DNA of 64,000 nucleotides from Tethya wilhelma. Its lineage: Eukaryota; Porifera; Demospongiae; Tethyida; Tethyidae. Of the stretch, positions 52,974-62,782 are shown piece by piece. The DNA lies in assembly GCA_964030475.1 (NCBI GenBank), contig CAXIPT010000004.1, forward strand, positions 6,462,750-6,526,749, written 5' to 3'. The notes under the pieces were generated by a model, which was given only the letters and a program-made list of their open reading frames with translations, was not told the origin of the DNA and made no database searches. Position 1 is the first letter of the stretch, and each line of letters opens with the position of its first letter. The translations under genes and the position numbers were made by a program.

Positions 52974-53515
52974 GTGTGTGTGTGTGTGTGTCACTGTGTG
53001 CCACAGTGTGCTCATTAAGGTTAAGGCAAGCTCAGTATACTATTTCAATTAAGGAACTCTGAGCTTGCCTTAACTGATCTGAGTGCGGTAGGCTTAAGAA
53101 GTTTAAAAGCTATTATGCTTTGTACTATGAGTGTAAATTGCATTAATGCATTCCGATATCATATGTAGTGTAATGGGTCATGACACATGTACACTGATTA
53201 TACCAAATAATTATTTTTACAGGAAAATCAATCTTAGACAGTGATTATTCGGATATTACAACCTACTTAAGGAAACTGTCCCCCACTCAACTTAAGGACT
53301 TTGGTATATCATTGGGTTTGGATCTGTTCACTGTTCAGAGTATGGCAGACGGTGAAGGCCTACTTGGCAACATTGTAAGAGCATGGCTGAGAAAGCAGGA
53401 CCAAGTCAAAGATAGGTGTGGAGAGACTCTCACATGGAATGTGTTAGCTCAAAAACTTGAGGAATTTGGTCAGCAAGGTGTTGCTGATACAATACGTAAG
53501 GAAAAACAGCTCTAA
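47683..53515 (+). CDS. Roco GTPase with death domains at both ends (DD-Roc-COR-DD)
   Basis: Certain exons are 50404-50679, 50797-52812 and 53223-53515, in frame (about 860 residues). The first encodes a death domain (ICHYLSRLDQSQIERLGSVL; VRAWLQKED; WSALVEALRRIGQDGLADEI). The large exon encodes a Roc GTPase: P-loop GVAGSGKSS, switch motif DCGGQPQF, and ATHEDE in place of NKxD. A COR-like region follows (PLRWFMLQLKL; ALKYLDELNIIFYYP; FTVDKLLALFNALHIIV), then a Cys-rich patch (CVLCPCGGDE). The last exon is a second death domain (TYLRKLSPTQLKDFGISLGL; WNVLAQKLEEFGQQGVADTI) ending in TAA. Two upstream exons, 47683-47716 and 47834-47848, would supply the start MESKSEGAKQLVQGFY in matching phase, but are only a proposal. 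The protein is probably a cytosolic signalling scaffold. Confidence 0.8.
47861..50403. other. Long intron or intergenic stretch with microsatellites
   Basis: Apart from the duplicate 5' segment (49254-49366), this holds two copies of a 100-base stretch with TATTGTCACCTGCCAAATAA (about 49668-49790 and 49885-50000), each followed by AAAT repeats, and a large AAAT/AATG array (49995-50158). A 63-codon frame starting at 49354 could be an exon but has only a weak donor (GTCGTC). Confidence 0.5.
49995..50158. repeat. AAAT / AATG tetranucleotide array
   Basis: AAAT units, then about fifteen AATG units, then AAAT units again. The long Ile/Leu/Phe frames on the minus strand are artefacts of it. Confidence 0.9.
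52912..52990. repeat. GT microsatellite
   Basis: A GT run in the Roco intron just before the segment duplicated at 61742. Confidence 0.9.
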
Positions 53516-53800
53516 TCATTGTATGAATTTAAGTTTTATACTGATACTTTTTACTGTAAGTCTTGCATTCATGTTCTCAGTATCAGTATAATTATACCTA
53601 GTTTGTATATAACATTTAGTTCTAGCTGTTATTTGAATGCTTAATTTATACAACTTGAGTGTTACATATAATTGATTATAAATTTTGTTCTGTAATGTAA
53701 CTTGTAAGACTTAGTTCGATTGTTGTCTAATATCACCAAGACTTAAATTAATGTCAATCAGCGTCAGTTTTGTTGATCTGTGCATGTGATTCATATCAAG
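52996..53800 (+). repeat. Segmental duplication, copy 1 (death-domain exon)
   Basis: Starting at CCACAGTGTGCTCATTAAGG, this region, including the end of an intron, the terminal death-domain exon and flanking 3' sequence, is nearly identical to 61742-62545. The similarity is highest up to the stop codon and then breaks into small gaps. Confidence 0.85.
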
Positions 53801-54286
53801 AGTGAATAACAATAATTGGCTTTTATATTCCTACAGTACCTATAGCTAGGAATTTAAGTCATCGAAAAACAGATCAAATCAAGTAACATGAGTGTGACTG
53901 CATGGGAGAATGGTGCCTTTGAATGTATATAGCAAACAAGTCACAACACTCTAAGAAACCTTTTTAAACTTGATGACGATTGATCGTTCCGACCATGAAT
54001 GCACTTCAACTCTCCTTGTACTGATCAATGTCACTGTATCTGGAAGATGTCATTCTTGTCATGCTGTCTTCGTTAATTTATCATTAAAATTAATCTATGT
54101 ATATAGGTATCTATCATCGGACTCAGTCATGCATGCCTGTATGTTCAATGCCTCCTGACAGTGAGTATATTAATAGTCATGCCACACTATAAACACACAC
54201 ACACACACACATATGCACAATTGCATGGCTAACTCTCAAAGCTATACTCACTCTCAAATTTACTCATCCAACTTAACTTCTTTCAG
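53516..54286. other. 3' flank of the Roco gene
   Basis: No clear exon. The first 285 bases belong to the duplicated segment. A short CA run lies at 54192-54210. Confidence 0.5.
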
Positions 54287-54340
54287 CTGAAAAGATCGTC
54301 ATCTGGCTCCAGCACCCCTCGAGATCTGGGAACTGCTTCA
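54287..54340 (+). CDS. Orphan exon-like stretch
   Basis: Fifty-four bases between a good acceptor (TTCTTTCAG) and donor (GTGAGTTT) read LKRSSSGSSTPRDLGTAS in phase 0-0. Base composition is more coding-like than its surroundings. It has no evident partner: the kinase gene has its own ATG downstream and the Roco gene ends upstream. It might be a non-conserved Ser-rich exon or a splice decoy. Confidence 0.3.
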
Positions 54341-54593
54341 GTGAGTTTAACCACTAAATTAAAATAGCACTTCTCTCACAGTAGACTTTTGTTCCTTTTC
54401 CATTTCCCTTGGTTGCTTTCTTTTCTGTGTACATTTGATTTTTCTTGCAGTTTCTGTCTTATACCTATACATAGACTCGTTATTCACAGACAAGTGCTTA
54501 CTCTCAAATATTGCATGACCATGCATGCAGCTGCAGGCGTTCAACTACCTTTGCACAACTGTTAACAGTTGCTTCAAGTTGTGCTAAAGTATA

Positions 54594-54666
54594 TAGCCTC
54601 ATAAACCAGGCCTTCCCCGCTAGCAGTGTATACAGCTCACGGGGAGGGCCTGGTTTACGAGGCTAG
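54594..54666. mobile_element. Short hairpin, TAGCCTCG family
   Basis: TAGCCTCATAAACCAGGCC at the left and its near-exact inverted copy GGCCTGGTTTACGAGGCTA at the right, with about 35 bases between. Target-site duplication is not clear. Confidence 0.55.
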
Positions 54667-54765
54667 AGCTAAAGAGGGTTAACTAAAGGGTTTATTTCCT
54701 GTAAAAGATGCTTTAGGGTACCATAAGTTGGTCAGACACTTGATAACTTGATCTTGCACACACAT

Positions 54766-54806
<41 letters not shown>

Positions 54807-55156
54807 AACACAAACACACACAGACATTTAGTCAGGTGATGTGCTATTAGATCTAGAGCTGCTTATACTTGCATCTCGTCAATAGTTAGCTATAATCAAG
54901 AAGCAAATTACGCTGCTTATATCGCTTTATCACTAGTATTTGCTTGTTTTGTTGCTATACAAAACATATTGCTCAATTATTGCATGTTTAGATCATACTT
55001 ATCAGATTCTACTATATCACTTATTTTACTATCAGCTCTCGATCAACGCTTTCATTTTAAATTTCCTATTCGGCAAAAAGCATAAATTTTCAGGATTTTG
55101 TGCATGAAAAAAATCTTTTGAACAACTTTCTCAAATTCTTTATCAGCTTGAATTCG

Positions 55157-58100
55157 ATGGAAGCTGGTGAAACAGCTATAGCTGCTGATGTTGACCTCAG
55201 CAAACAGGTTGTAGTTCAAGCAGAAGTTACAACTGAGTCTTCAGCAGCTCAAGCAAGTTCTGAAAAAGGTATACTCTTTTTTTTTTTTTTTTTTTTTTTT
55301 GCCACTTAAATTTTTTTGTCCCTCTTGTATTTATTAATTATAATTATTACAAGTAATAAAAATTTCAAAAAAATAAGTAGTGTAGGAATGGGCAGTGCAG
55401 TAAAAAGTATTGGAACAAGGCATGGTCTCAATTTCGGCACATGACTGTACTTCATTTTTATTCTTGATCCCTCATTATATTATGGATCCTTATTGCAATG
55501 GTTCAAATTCCTACTAATCAGTTGACTATAAACAGTGAAGTATACTATAACAGACAGGTAACTTAAACTGGACTGCTGGCCAGGCAAGAGTTGGGTATAA
55601 AAAATGAAGTAGTCATGTGCCAAAATTGAGACCATGCCTTGTTGCAATACTTTTTACCGCACCGCCCATTCCTATACACTACTTATTTTTTTATTACTTG
55701 TTCATTTACTTTTTTCAACACTACAGTGTGGTGACTTAGTCCCTACAAAAAGCTTGAGTAGCAGTCATGCACTCTATTCATGCTGGAAGAGGCTAATGCG
55801 CATGCGCATAATAATTGCACGTGGATAATGACCTTTGAACTCTACCTACAAGATGGCTGCATTGTAGTACATGAATTTATACACTAAGTTTCAAAGCTTT
55901 CTAGTTTTTGTTTAGGGATGTTTATGATCAAAGCAAGTTTCAAGAAATGTAGTACCCATGAAAAGAACTTACTTTGTGCTGCGGTCAAAGTTGGCTCAAC
56001 ACATTCTTCTCGTGTTGCTATGTCCGACCACCAAGGCGCAGTCGCACGGAAGTGGACTTACGTGACGTAATGAAGCCGTATTGTGCACTTAATTCCTGCG
56101 CGCAGAATATAGACCAGCGCTAATATGAGTCTCCACGCTCTTTAAATACAGCCAACGCTCATGAAAAGCTCTAGTGTTACTCTTCGCTAGTTTACTAGCT
56201 TACTCAGCTACTTTTTTTCCTAACTGCACCAGTTTTTAACGCTAAATCTACGCGTTCTCGATCGCAAACACGTGGACAAATAATATGCGATTCTCCCTAA
56301 CTGTGCGAAATAATTACATTCTAATGACGTATTTCAACCAATCAGATTGAGTTTTTGATTTTTGGGCCCGGAATTCAAAAAAAATGGCGCCGTAATTACT
56401 TCCGTGCGACTGCGCCTTTAAGGTTAGCCTCGTTCCCAGGCTCCTCCTTCGCGAATATTTTCTTCGAAAATAAGGAAGGAGAGAGCCTGGTACCAGTAGT
56501 CACGTGAGTGACGTACAGGGTAGACGTCTGGTAGACGTGAGTCTACTCAGCATTACGCGCTTTATCTAAAATGCGTCACGCACGTGTTCCAGTCAGTTGA
56601 TGTTAGCAAAAATTTTGCGTATCTACGAGCTCTGAGAGAGCTAGACGTAGAAGACAATGGGAATAGACAAGAAAAAAGCAGCCAGTAGCCTCCAAAGATA
56701 GTCCAAGAAGCAACAGATAAATGGCAGTCTCTCTGAATCAGCATTTTTGGTTCTGTGTCCAGTCTCGATCTTTCAGTCTGACCAAACCAAGGTACAAAAC
56801 AAAAGCGACGATCACAAACGCTGTTTGGGAAGTACATCTTAACTCTTGGCACACAAGAAATGACTTTGAACAAGCAAATGGTAGTTTTTTTCAAGCATTT
56901 TTTGTTCTGTTCTGTTCGCGGTCGCTTTCTTTTGCTAACTAACTTGAATTACGTAAAACAGTACGTCACTCACGTGACTACTGGTACCAGGCTCTCTCCT
57001 TCCTTATTTTCGAAGAAAATATTCGCGAAGGAGGAATATGATTATCAGTATAGGCCAGTTATTTTAGATACGCGATATGGCAGTGTATTTTAGAACTCAA
57101 AATTTGAAGAACTGGCAAAACTTAGAACCACATATGGGCTCTTCACTCCAGGGTCAGACACTGAGTTTTTCTAAGAAAAGAGCGGAAGTGATTTCAGTTT
57201 GATTACGTGGCCCAAAAATCAATTTTCAAATCTGATTGGTCGTGTATACGTCATCGGAATGCAATTATTTCGCGTAATTCTAAACGTCGCAGTTCATTGT
57301 CGACGTCCGCGTGTCTGGTTTCAGCGAATAAAACGCTTGAAAGCCAAGGAGTAAAAGCAAGAGTAAATAATAAAAGAGAAGGGGAAGCAAAAAAGAGGCT
57401 TGATAGCTCAAAAAGCAGATTTTTATAGTGACCAACATTTTGTATTGTGTCTATGGGACAGTCGACCCATTCTTATTACCGTACGTATGATTGTATGTAC
57501 ACTAATAGCTGGAGTCAACGAGGGTGATTTGGATCCCTATTTCATTGACAGTGTAGACCGCCCTAACCCTCCAAAGGTCTTGGGTGCTGGTTCATATGGA
57601 GCAGTTGAACTATTGTTCATCAAGGGAGTCAAATGTGCCGGAAAGAAAATACACAACACCTTGGTTGAAACAGCAACCAGCAATGTTAGAAGCCAGTTTA
57701 TTTCTGAAGTGAAGCTGATGTGCAACCTTCGCCATCCCAACATTGTCCAATTTCTCGGTGTGGCCAATTTTCCCAATTTCAAGCTGCCTGTTCTTCTCAT
57801 GGAGTTCCTTCCAGACAACCTGGACAACCTTCTTGAGAATAAATCCATCAAAGTCTCTCTGCCTATGAAGCTCTCCATCTTACAGGACGTGGCTCGAGGG
57901 TTGTCTTACCTTCATTCCATGACACCACCTGTTGTTCATCGAGATCTTACAGCTCGAAATGTCCTTCTCGCATCAAGCATGGTCGCTAAGATTGCTGATT
58001 TTGGGAATTCTCGTATCATCAATCCCCAAAAGGTTGCTGTTACTCTCACAACAGCTCCAGGTACGACTGTCTACCTTCCTCCTGAAGCTCTCGATCACCA

Positions 58101-59195
58101 ACCAGAGTACGATGCCTCAATTGACTCTTTCTCCTTCGGTGTTCTCTCTCTCTACACTTTCATTGAAGAATTCCCACAACCCTCAGCTGCAACCATATTT
58201 GATCCTAAGACAAAAGCTCTAAAGCCTCAAACAGAAGTGGAACGTCGAAGTAACTTCATGAACAAACTCTCAATGTTTCAAGATGATCCTTCAATCAAAG
58301 GCCTTGTTACCAGATGTTTGAGTAATGATCCACGTGAACGACCAACTGCCGATGTTATCAGAAGTGATCTGGAGCAGCTGCTATTGAAGAATCCTGATCA
58401 TTATAGTGAAATGAGCAAACTAAAATTGCTTAAGACTATTGAGGAATTGAAAGAAGTTGAAACTGAGGAGGAAAAACCTCATCAAATCTCAACTGTAGAG
58501 GTGAGTCATAATTAATAATAATTTATTAAGTATATACCTACAATTAAATAAATACAGGTATTGCTCCTATAGAGACCATGCATGCATACTTGAACTATTA
58601 TATTATTTTTTTGTTTGTTCCTGTCATTGACCAGGTGGAAAAGTTAGAAAGTCTGTGCAAGGTAAAAGATGACCTTATTGCGTCCAAAGAGCAGGAGAAC
58701 CACCAACAGCAGGTGCTGATCAAAACAATACAAGAGTTGAAAGATCTTAGCGAGAAGACCATTGAAACACTGAAAGAATCTTTGGAAGCCAAAACTAAAG
58801 AAGTGCAACTTCTTCAAGTACGCTTACATGCTATAATATTATATTATAATAATAAATTTAACCCATTCTCAATAAGATCTGGAACACCCTGTTTAGGATC
58901 TAAACAAATGATTGTGGTGACTAATCATTATTTGCATATCTTAATTTGCTTAAATTCTAAACCGGACTAAGAATTTTCTGGTTTTTATAATATATATATA
59001 TAGAGCATTTTTTTAACAATTATTGTAGCTTTATTTTTGTACATTTTCTATTTATAGGAACAACTGGAGGGAGCTGAGAGTCTATGGAAGACAAAGGCAG
59101 ATATTCTTGAGAAGAAGGAAACAGAAAATCGTCAACAATCTGATCTGCTTAAAGATAAACTTGAGGAAATCCAAACCCTTCACACTACACTTGAG
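55157..59195 (+). CDS. Tyrosine-kinase-like protein with coiled-coil tail
   Basis: Exons 55157-55268, 57509-58500, 58635-58817 and 59058-59195 join in frame (475 residues, no stop yet, so the 3' end is missing). The N-terminus (MEAGETAIAADVDLSK) is polar. The kinase domain has the Gly loop GAGSYGAVEL, Lys in CAGKKI, Glu in FISEVKLM, catalytic loop HRDLTARN, DFG in IADFGNSR and YLPPEAL for APE, so all catalytic residues are present. HRDLTARN is close to the tyrosine-kinase HRDLAARN, while PGTTVYLPPEAL lacks the tyrosine-kinase Trp. After Glu-rich sequence, exons 3 and 4 form a heptad-rich coil (VEKLESLCKVKDDLIASKE; LKDKLEEIQTL). The first intron is almost entirely transposon. The last exon ends in phase 0, so the death-domain exon at 61967 cannot follow directly. 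Confidence 0.82.
56032..56421. mobile_element. MITE with AAGGCGCAGTCGCACGG ends
   Basis: AAGGCGCAGTCGCACGGAAGT on the left and its inverted copy ACTTCCGTGCGACTGCGCCTT on the right enclose about 350 bases without coding potential, inside the larger interrupted element. Confidence 0.65.
56425..57032. mobile_element. Hairpin element, TAGCCTCG type left end
   Basis: The stretch 56440-56518 (GGCTCCTCCTTCGCGAATAT to CACGTGAGTGACGTA) recurs inverted at 56958-57032. The right TAGCCTCG end is missing, so one terminus has been lost. A 110-codon frame inside is not considered a gene. Confidence 0.55.
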
Positions 59196-59441
59196 GTATT
59201 ATTTACACATGATGAGGCTGAGCCTCATACTCATTGACAAGCTAGCTCTCCCCTTTAACCTTTCACCCAAGTGTATACGGTTAAAGGAGAGAGCCTGCAT
59301 GCATGAGGCTAGCACAATGTCATGCATGATAATGTTAGCAAAGCCTTATAATCCATTGACAATGGCATGCATTAAATTATGTATTGTGAATTATCATCTA
59401 AATTAATCATACATACGGTAGTATGTAAAGTAGGAATGGGC

Positions 59442-60185
59442 CTGTCACTGGAATTTTGGTCCTGATAATTTTGGTCCCCCGGACCAAAATTTGCATGAAA
59501 AATTTGGTCCAGGACCATTATTTTCAGAAATTACCTTGAAAATTTTGGTCCCCCCTTGATAAATTTTGTCCGGGGTTACAAGACCAAAATTTTTGATCAA
59601 ATAATATTTTTAAAAAATGGTCCAGGATCGAAAATTTTACATGACACAATGCCAAGTATTTTGGCCCCCCTACATAACTATAGTTTCAATCATTGCAGTG
59701 CAGTAGTAGTCTCGCTCAACAGCAATGTTTTACATACAAACTTGATAATCAGTTGAGATGCAAAAGATAATAATTATTGTAATGACAAAAATAAATTAAG
59801 TAATTTGTATTGACAAAAATAAATTAAATAATTATTGCTGAGCACAACAATTGCAATCCCATACTTTACGATTTCTTTTATAGCGATTTCTTCTATAGCC
59901 TCGCTTCGCTCGGAATTAGGATGCCCGGTCGTGCCCGGTACATGGGACTCTAGCTCCTCGTGCTAGCTAGCTCAGCCAGGCTCTGGAGTCTATCTCTGTA
60001 AAAGACTGTTTCTAGAGCCTAGGCAAGTTTATTTTATAAGAGTGAATGGATGTTTAACCTTTTAGCAAGCTACTTTTCGGTGACTTTCTTCCCGGACCGC
60101 AATTTTTAAGGGGGGACCAAATTTATTGCAAATTTTGGTCCACCCGGACCGAAATTTTTGCCGGACCAAAATTTTCTTGACAGGC
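59442..60185. mobile_element. GGTCC-rich hairpin element
   Basis: The left end CTGTCACTGGAATTTTGGTCC, with several spaced TTTTGGTCC units, pairs with the right end GGACCAAAATTTTCTTGACAGG. The interior has no frame of note. Confidence 0.55.
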
Positions 60186-60825
60186 CAACTGTCCCATAGA
60201 CACAATACAAAATGTTGCTCACTATAAAAATCTAGTCAAACAAAATTAAGCCTTCAACGTTGCTTATGCAAAGGCTCTCCGCACTGACAGATTGCCAACT
60301 GCATGCAAGGTCTAAAGCTCACAAAAACTTTCCTCAGCACTCGTAGAGAGCGCTAGTGGGAAGCCACCATGATAGTGCCATTTTTGTTCTCCATAATTAT
60401 ACTTACGTAATTCCCGGTAACCGACTTACTTGTCAATGAAAAGGATTTCCAGAGAACCAGAAAGTGTTGAGCCAACTTTGACAGCATGCAGAGTAAGTTC
60501 TTCTCATAGGTACTACATTCCTTGATACTTGTTTTCATTGTGAATAGGCCTAAACGAAAACTAGAGAGCTTTGAAACTTAGTGTATAAATTCATGTACTA
60601 CAATGCAGCCATCATCTTTGTGGGTAAAGTTCAAAGGTCATTAATTATAACCCACGTGGCCTTATTATGCGCATGCGCATTAGCCTCCTCCTGCATAATG
60701 TAGTGCATACAGCTGCTATACTCTTGTAGGGACTAACCAGTTTCTGATATATATAGTCTCCACACTGTAGTGTTGAAAAAAGTGGATGAACAAGTAGTAA
60801 AAATTTCAAAAAAATAAGTCGTGTA

Positions 60826-61408
60826 CAATGGCTTATCGACCGCCCAAGGCGGGAGAGGGCATGTAACGGCGACCCGGCAAAATTCATATTGAGTCTAAAA
60901 ATAGTACAAACCACAAGTCACGTGAAATTATTGAGCTGGTGTCTATACTGGTATTTATTAAAAATCGAAGAGAAAAGTTTGTGCCTGTAGCCTGAACTAG
61001 CAGAAATATCAACGTATACACAAGCTTCAAGATCCTTAGCTTTGTTTCAAGGTTAGACAGCCAAAATTTACTGCCACAAATCTCCCGCTAGCAATGCGCA
61101 TAGTTGTCTAGGAGTCCGAGGAATCAATGAATGTTGGAGGTAGAAGAGCATGTCTTTGACGACTAGCCACTCGGTCATACTCGGCCATTCTTAGCCTCGT
61201 CCCCAGAGGCTTAGCCATTCTGTATTGATATGAGCAGAGCGTAAGTAAAACCCGTAAACTACCAGACAATACCGTATTTCTCCGTGACACAATCATCTAT
61301 ATTTAGTATATCCGGCCTGGCCATTTGAATTTTGCTGGGTACACGTAGCATATGCGCCGCCGTTGAGTTACATGCCCTCTCCCGCCTTTGGCGGTCAATA
61401 CGCCCTTG
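60826..61408. mobile_element. hAT-like non-autonomous element with 7-8 bp duplication
   Basis: The left end CAATGGCTTATCGACCGCC and inverted right end CAAGGGCGTATTGACCGCC continue inward through GGCGGGAGAGGGCATGTAAC. The flanks repeat TCGTGTA (60819-60825 and 61409-61415), or GTCGTGTA if the last G is counted. A duplication of 8 bases is characteristic of hAT elements. No transposase frame is present. Confidence 0.7.
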
Positions 61409-61741
61409 TCGTGTAGGAATGGGCAGTGCGGTAAAAAGCATTGGAACAAGGAATGTCTCAATTTTGGCAAATGAGTTCATTTTTTATGCCCAGCTCTTGG
61501 CTGGTTAATTCTCCAGTTTAAGTTGCCTGCATGTCTGTTATATTTTACTCCACTGCTTAGCCAACTGATTAGTAGAAACTGATTAGTAGGAATTTGAACC
61601 AATGCAGCAGGTACTTTTGTGCAGTCATTGCATTTATATGACACTGAGGGTCCATATGAGGGAGACAATAATAAAAATGAAGTAGTCATGTGCCGAAATT
61701 GAGACATTCCTTGTTCCAATACTTTTTAGCGCACTGCCCAT

Positions 61742-62545
61742 TACCACAGTGTGCTCATTAAGGTTAAGGCAAGCTCAGTATACTATTTCAGTTAAGAAAC
61801 TCTGAGCTTGCCTTAACTGATCTGAGTGCGGTAGGCTTAAGAAGTTTAAAAGCTATTATGCTTTGTACTATGAGTGTATAAATTGCATTAATGCATTCCG
61901 ATGTCATATGTAGTGTAATGGGTCATGACACATGCATGTACACTGATTATACCAAATATTTTACAGGAAAATCAATCTTAGACAGTGATTATTCGGATAT
62001 TACGACCTACTTAAGGAAACTGTCCCCCACTCAACTTAAGGACTTTGGTATATCATTGGGTTTGGATCCGTTCACTGTTCAGAGTATGGCAGATGGTGAA
62101 GGCCTACTTGGCAACATTGTAAGAGCATGGCTGAGAAAGCAGGAACAAGTCAAAGAAAGGTGTGGAGAGACTCTCACATGGAATGTGTTAGCTCAGAAAC
62201 TTGAGGAATTCGGTCAGCAAGGTGTTGCTGATACAATACGTAAGGATAAACAGCTCTAATCATTATATTATAATTGTAATAATTGTATGAATTTTAGTTA
62301 TACTATACTTTTTATTGTAAGTCTTGCATTATTACATTGCTCATAGAGTATCACCTAGTTTTAATTTTATAGTTCTAGCTGTTATTTGAATACTTACTTT
62401 ATACATGCAACTTGAGTGTTACACATATTTTGTTCTATATAAATTATATACTGTAACTTGTATTTAAGTTCAATTGTTGTCTAACTTCACTGAGACTATA
62501 ATTAATGTCAATCAGAGTCAGTTTTGCTAATTTGTGCATATCAAA
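61742..62545 (+). repeat. Segmental duplication, copy 2 (death-domain exon)
   Basis: This is the second copy of 52996-53800, 8.7 kb downstream in the same orientation and directly after the end of the nested transposons. Confidence 0.85.
61967..62259 (+). CDS. Death-domain exon, duplicate copy
   Basis: The acceptor TTTTACAG, the 293-base exon and the stop TAA are conserved with 53223-53515. The predicted death domain differs by only a few residues (for example DPFTVQ for DLFTVQ, KQEQVKERC for KQDQVKDRC, KDKQL for KEKQL), all conservative. It needs a phase-1 donor upstream. The kinase coil exon ends in phase 0, so it would need another exon between, or it is an alternative last exon of the Roco gene, or it is unused. 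The open frame argues for recent duplication or selection. Confidence 0.6.
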
Positions 62546-62572
62546 GGCACCATTCTCCCAGGCGCATGTTGA

Positions 62573-62650
62573 ATATTATGGGCACATGTGCATGTTACAT
62601 GTTGACTGTTATGGGCACATGCGCATGTTGACTGTTATGGGCACATGTTG
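62573..62650. repeat. Short tandem repeat, about 26-30 bp unit
   Basis: Three units containing GTTATGGGCACATG, linked by GTTGACT, in head-to-tail order with small differences. Confidence 0.6.
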
Positions 62651-62782
62651 TTGACATCCTATACGGTAAAATCCGCGAACGAGCTAGGCCGGCTGGTAAT
62701 TTTCTAGCTTGTGTTTCAAACGATCATTACCAACTTTAAACAGTTCAACAGTCAACCAGTCTGCGGTAAGACCCCCAATTTT

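Larger units (their letters stand above)
55382..57476. mobile_element. GTAGGAATGGGC-family element interrupted by other insertions
   Basis: The left end and hairpin (55382-55740) and body to about 56005 match 19497-20200; the right end resumes at 57419 (TTTTTATAGTGACCAACATT) to the CCCATTCTTATT end. The sequence between, about 56010-57418, is foreign and contains two more elements. It occupies the first intron of the kinase gene. Confidence 0.6.
59430..61745. mobile_element. Inverted GTAGGAATGGGC-family copy with two nested insertions
   Basis: The sequence from about 60186 to 60825 is the reverse complement of the 19885-20452 body, and the hairpin part continues at 61409-61745. The outer end GTAGGAATGGGC is at 59430. 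It is interrupted by a GGTCC-rich hairpin (about 59442-60185) and by an hAT-like element (60826-61408). Confidence 0.6.

Noticed and set aside
56562..57428. Frames of 70-110 codons near the kinase first intron
   Set aside because: They lie in nested inverted repeats and show no family features or splice logic.
59195..61967. Direct splice from the kinase coil exon to the death-domain copy
   Set aside because: The coil exon ends in phase 0 and the death-domain exon starts after one base of a codon, so a direct join would shift the frame.
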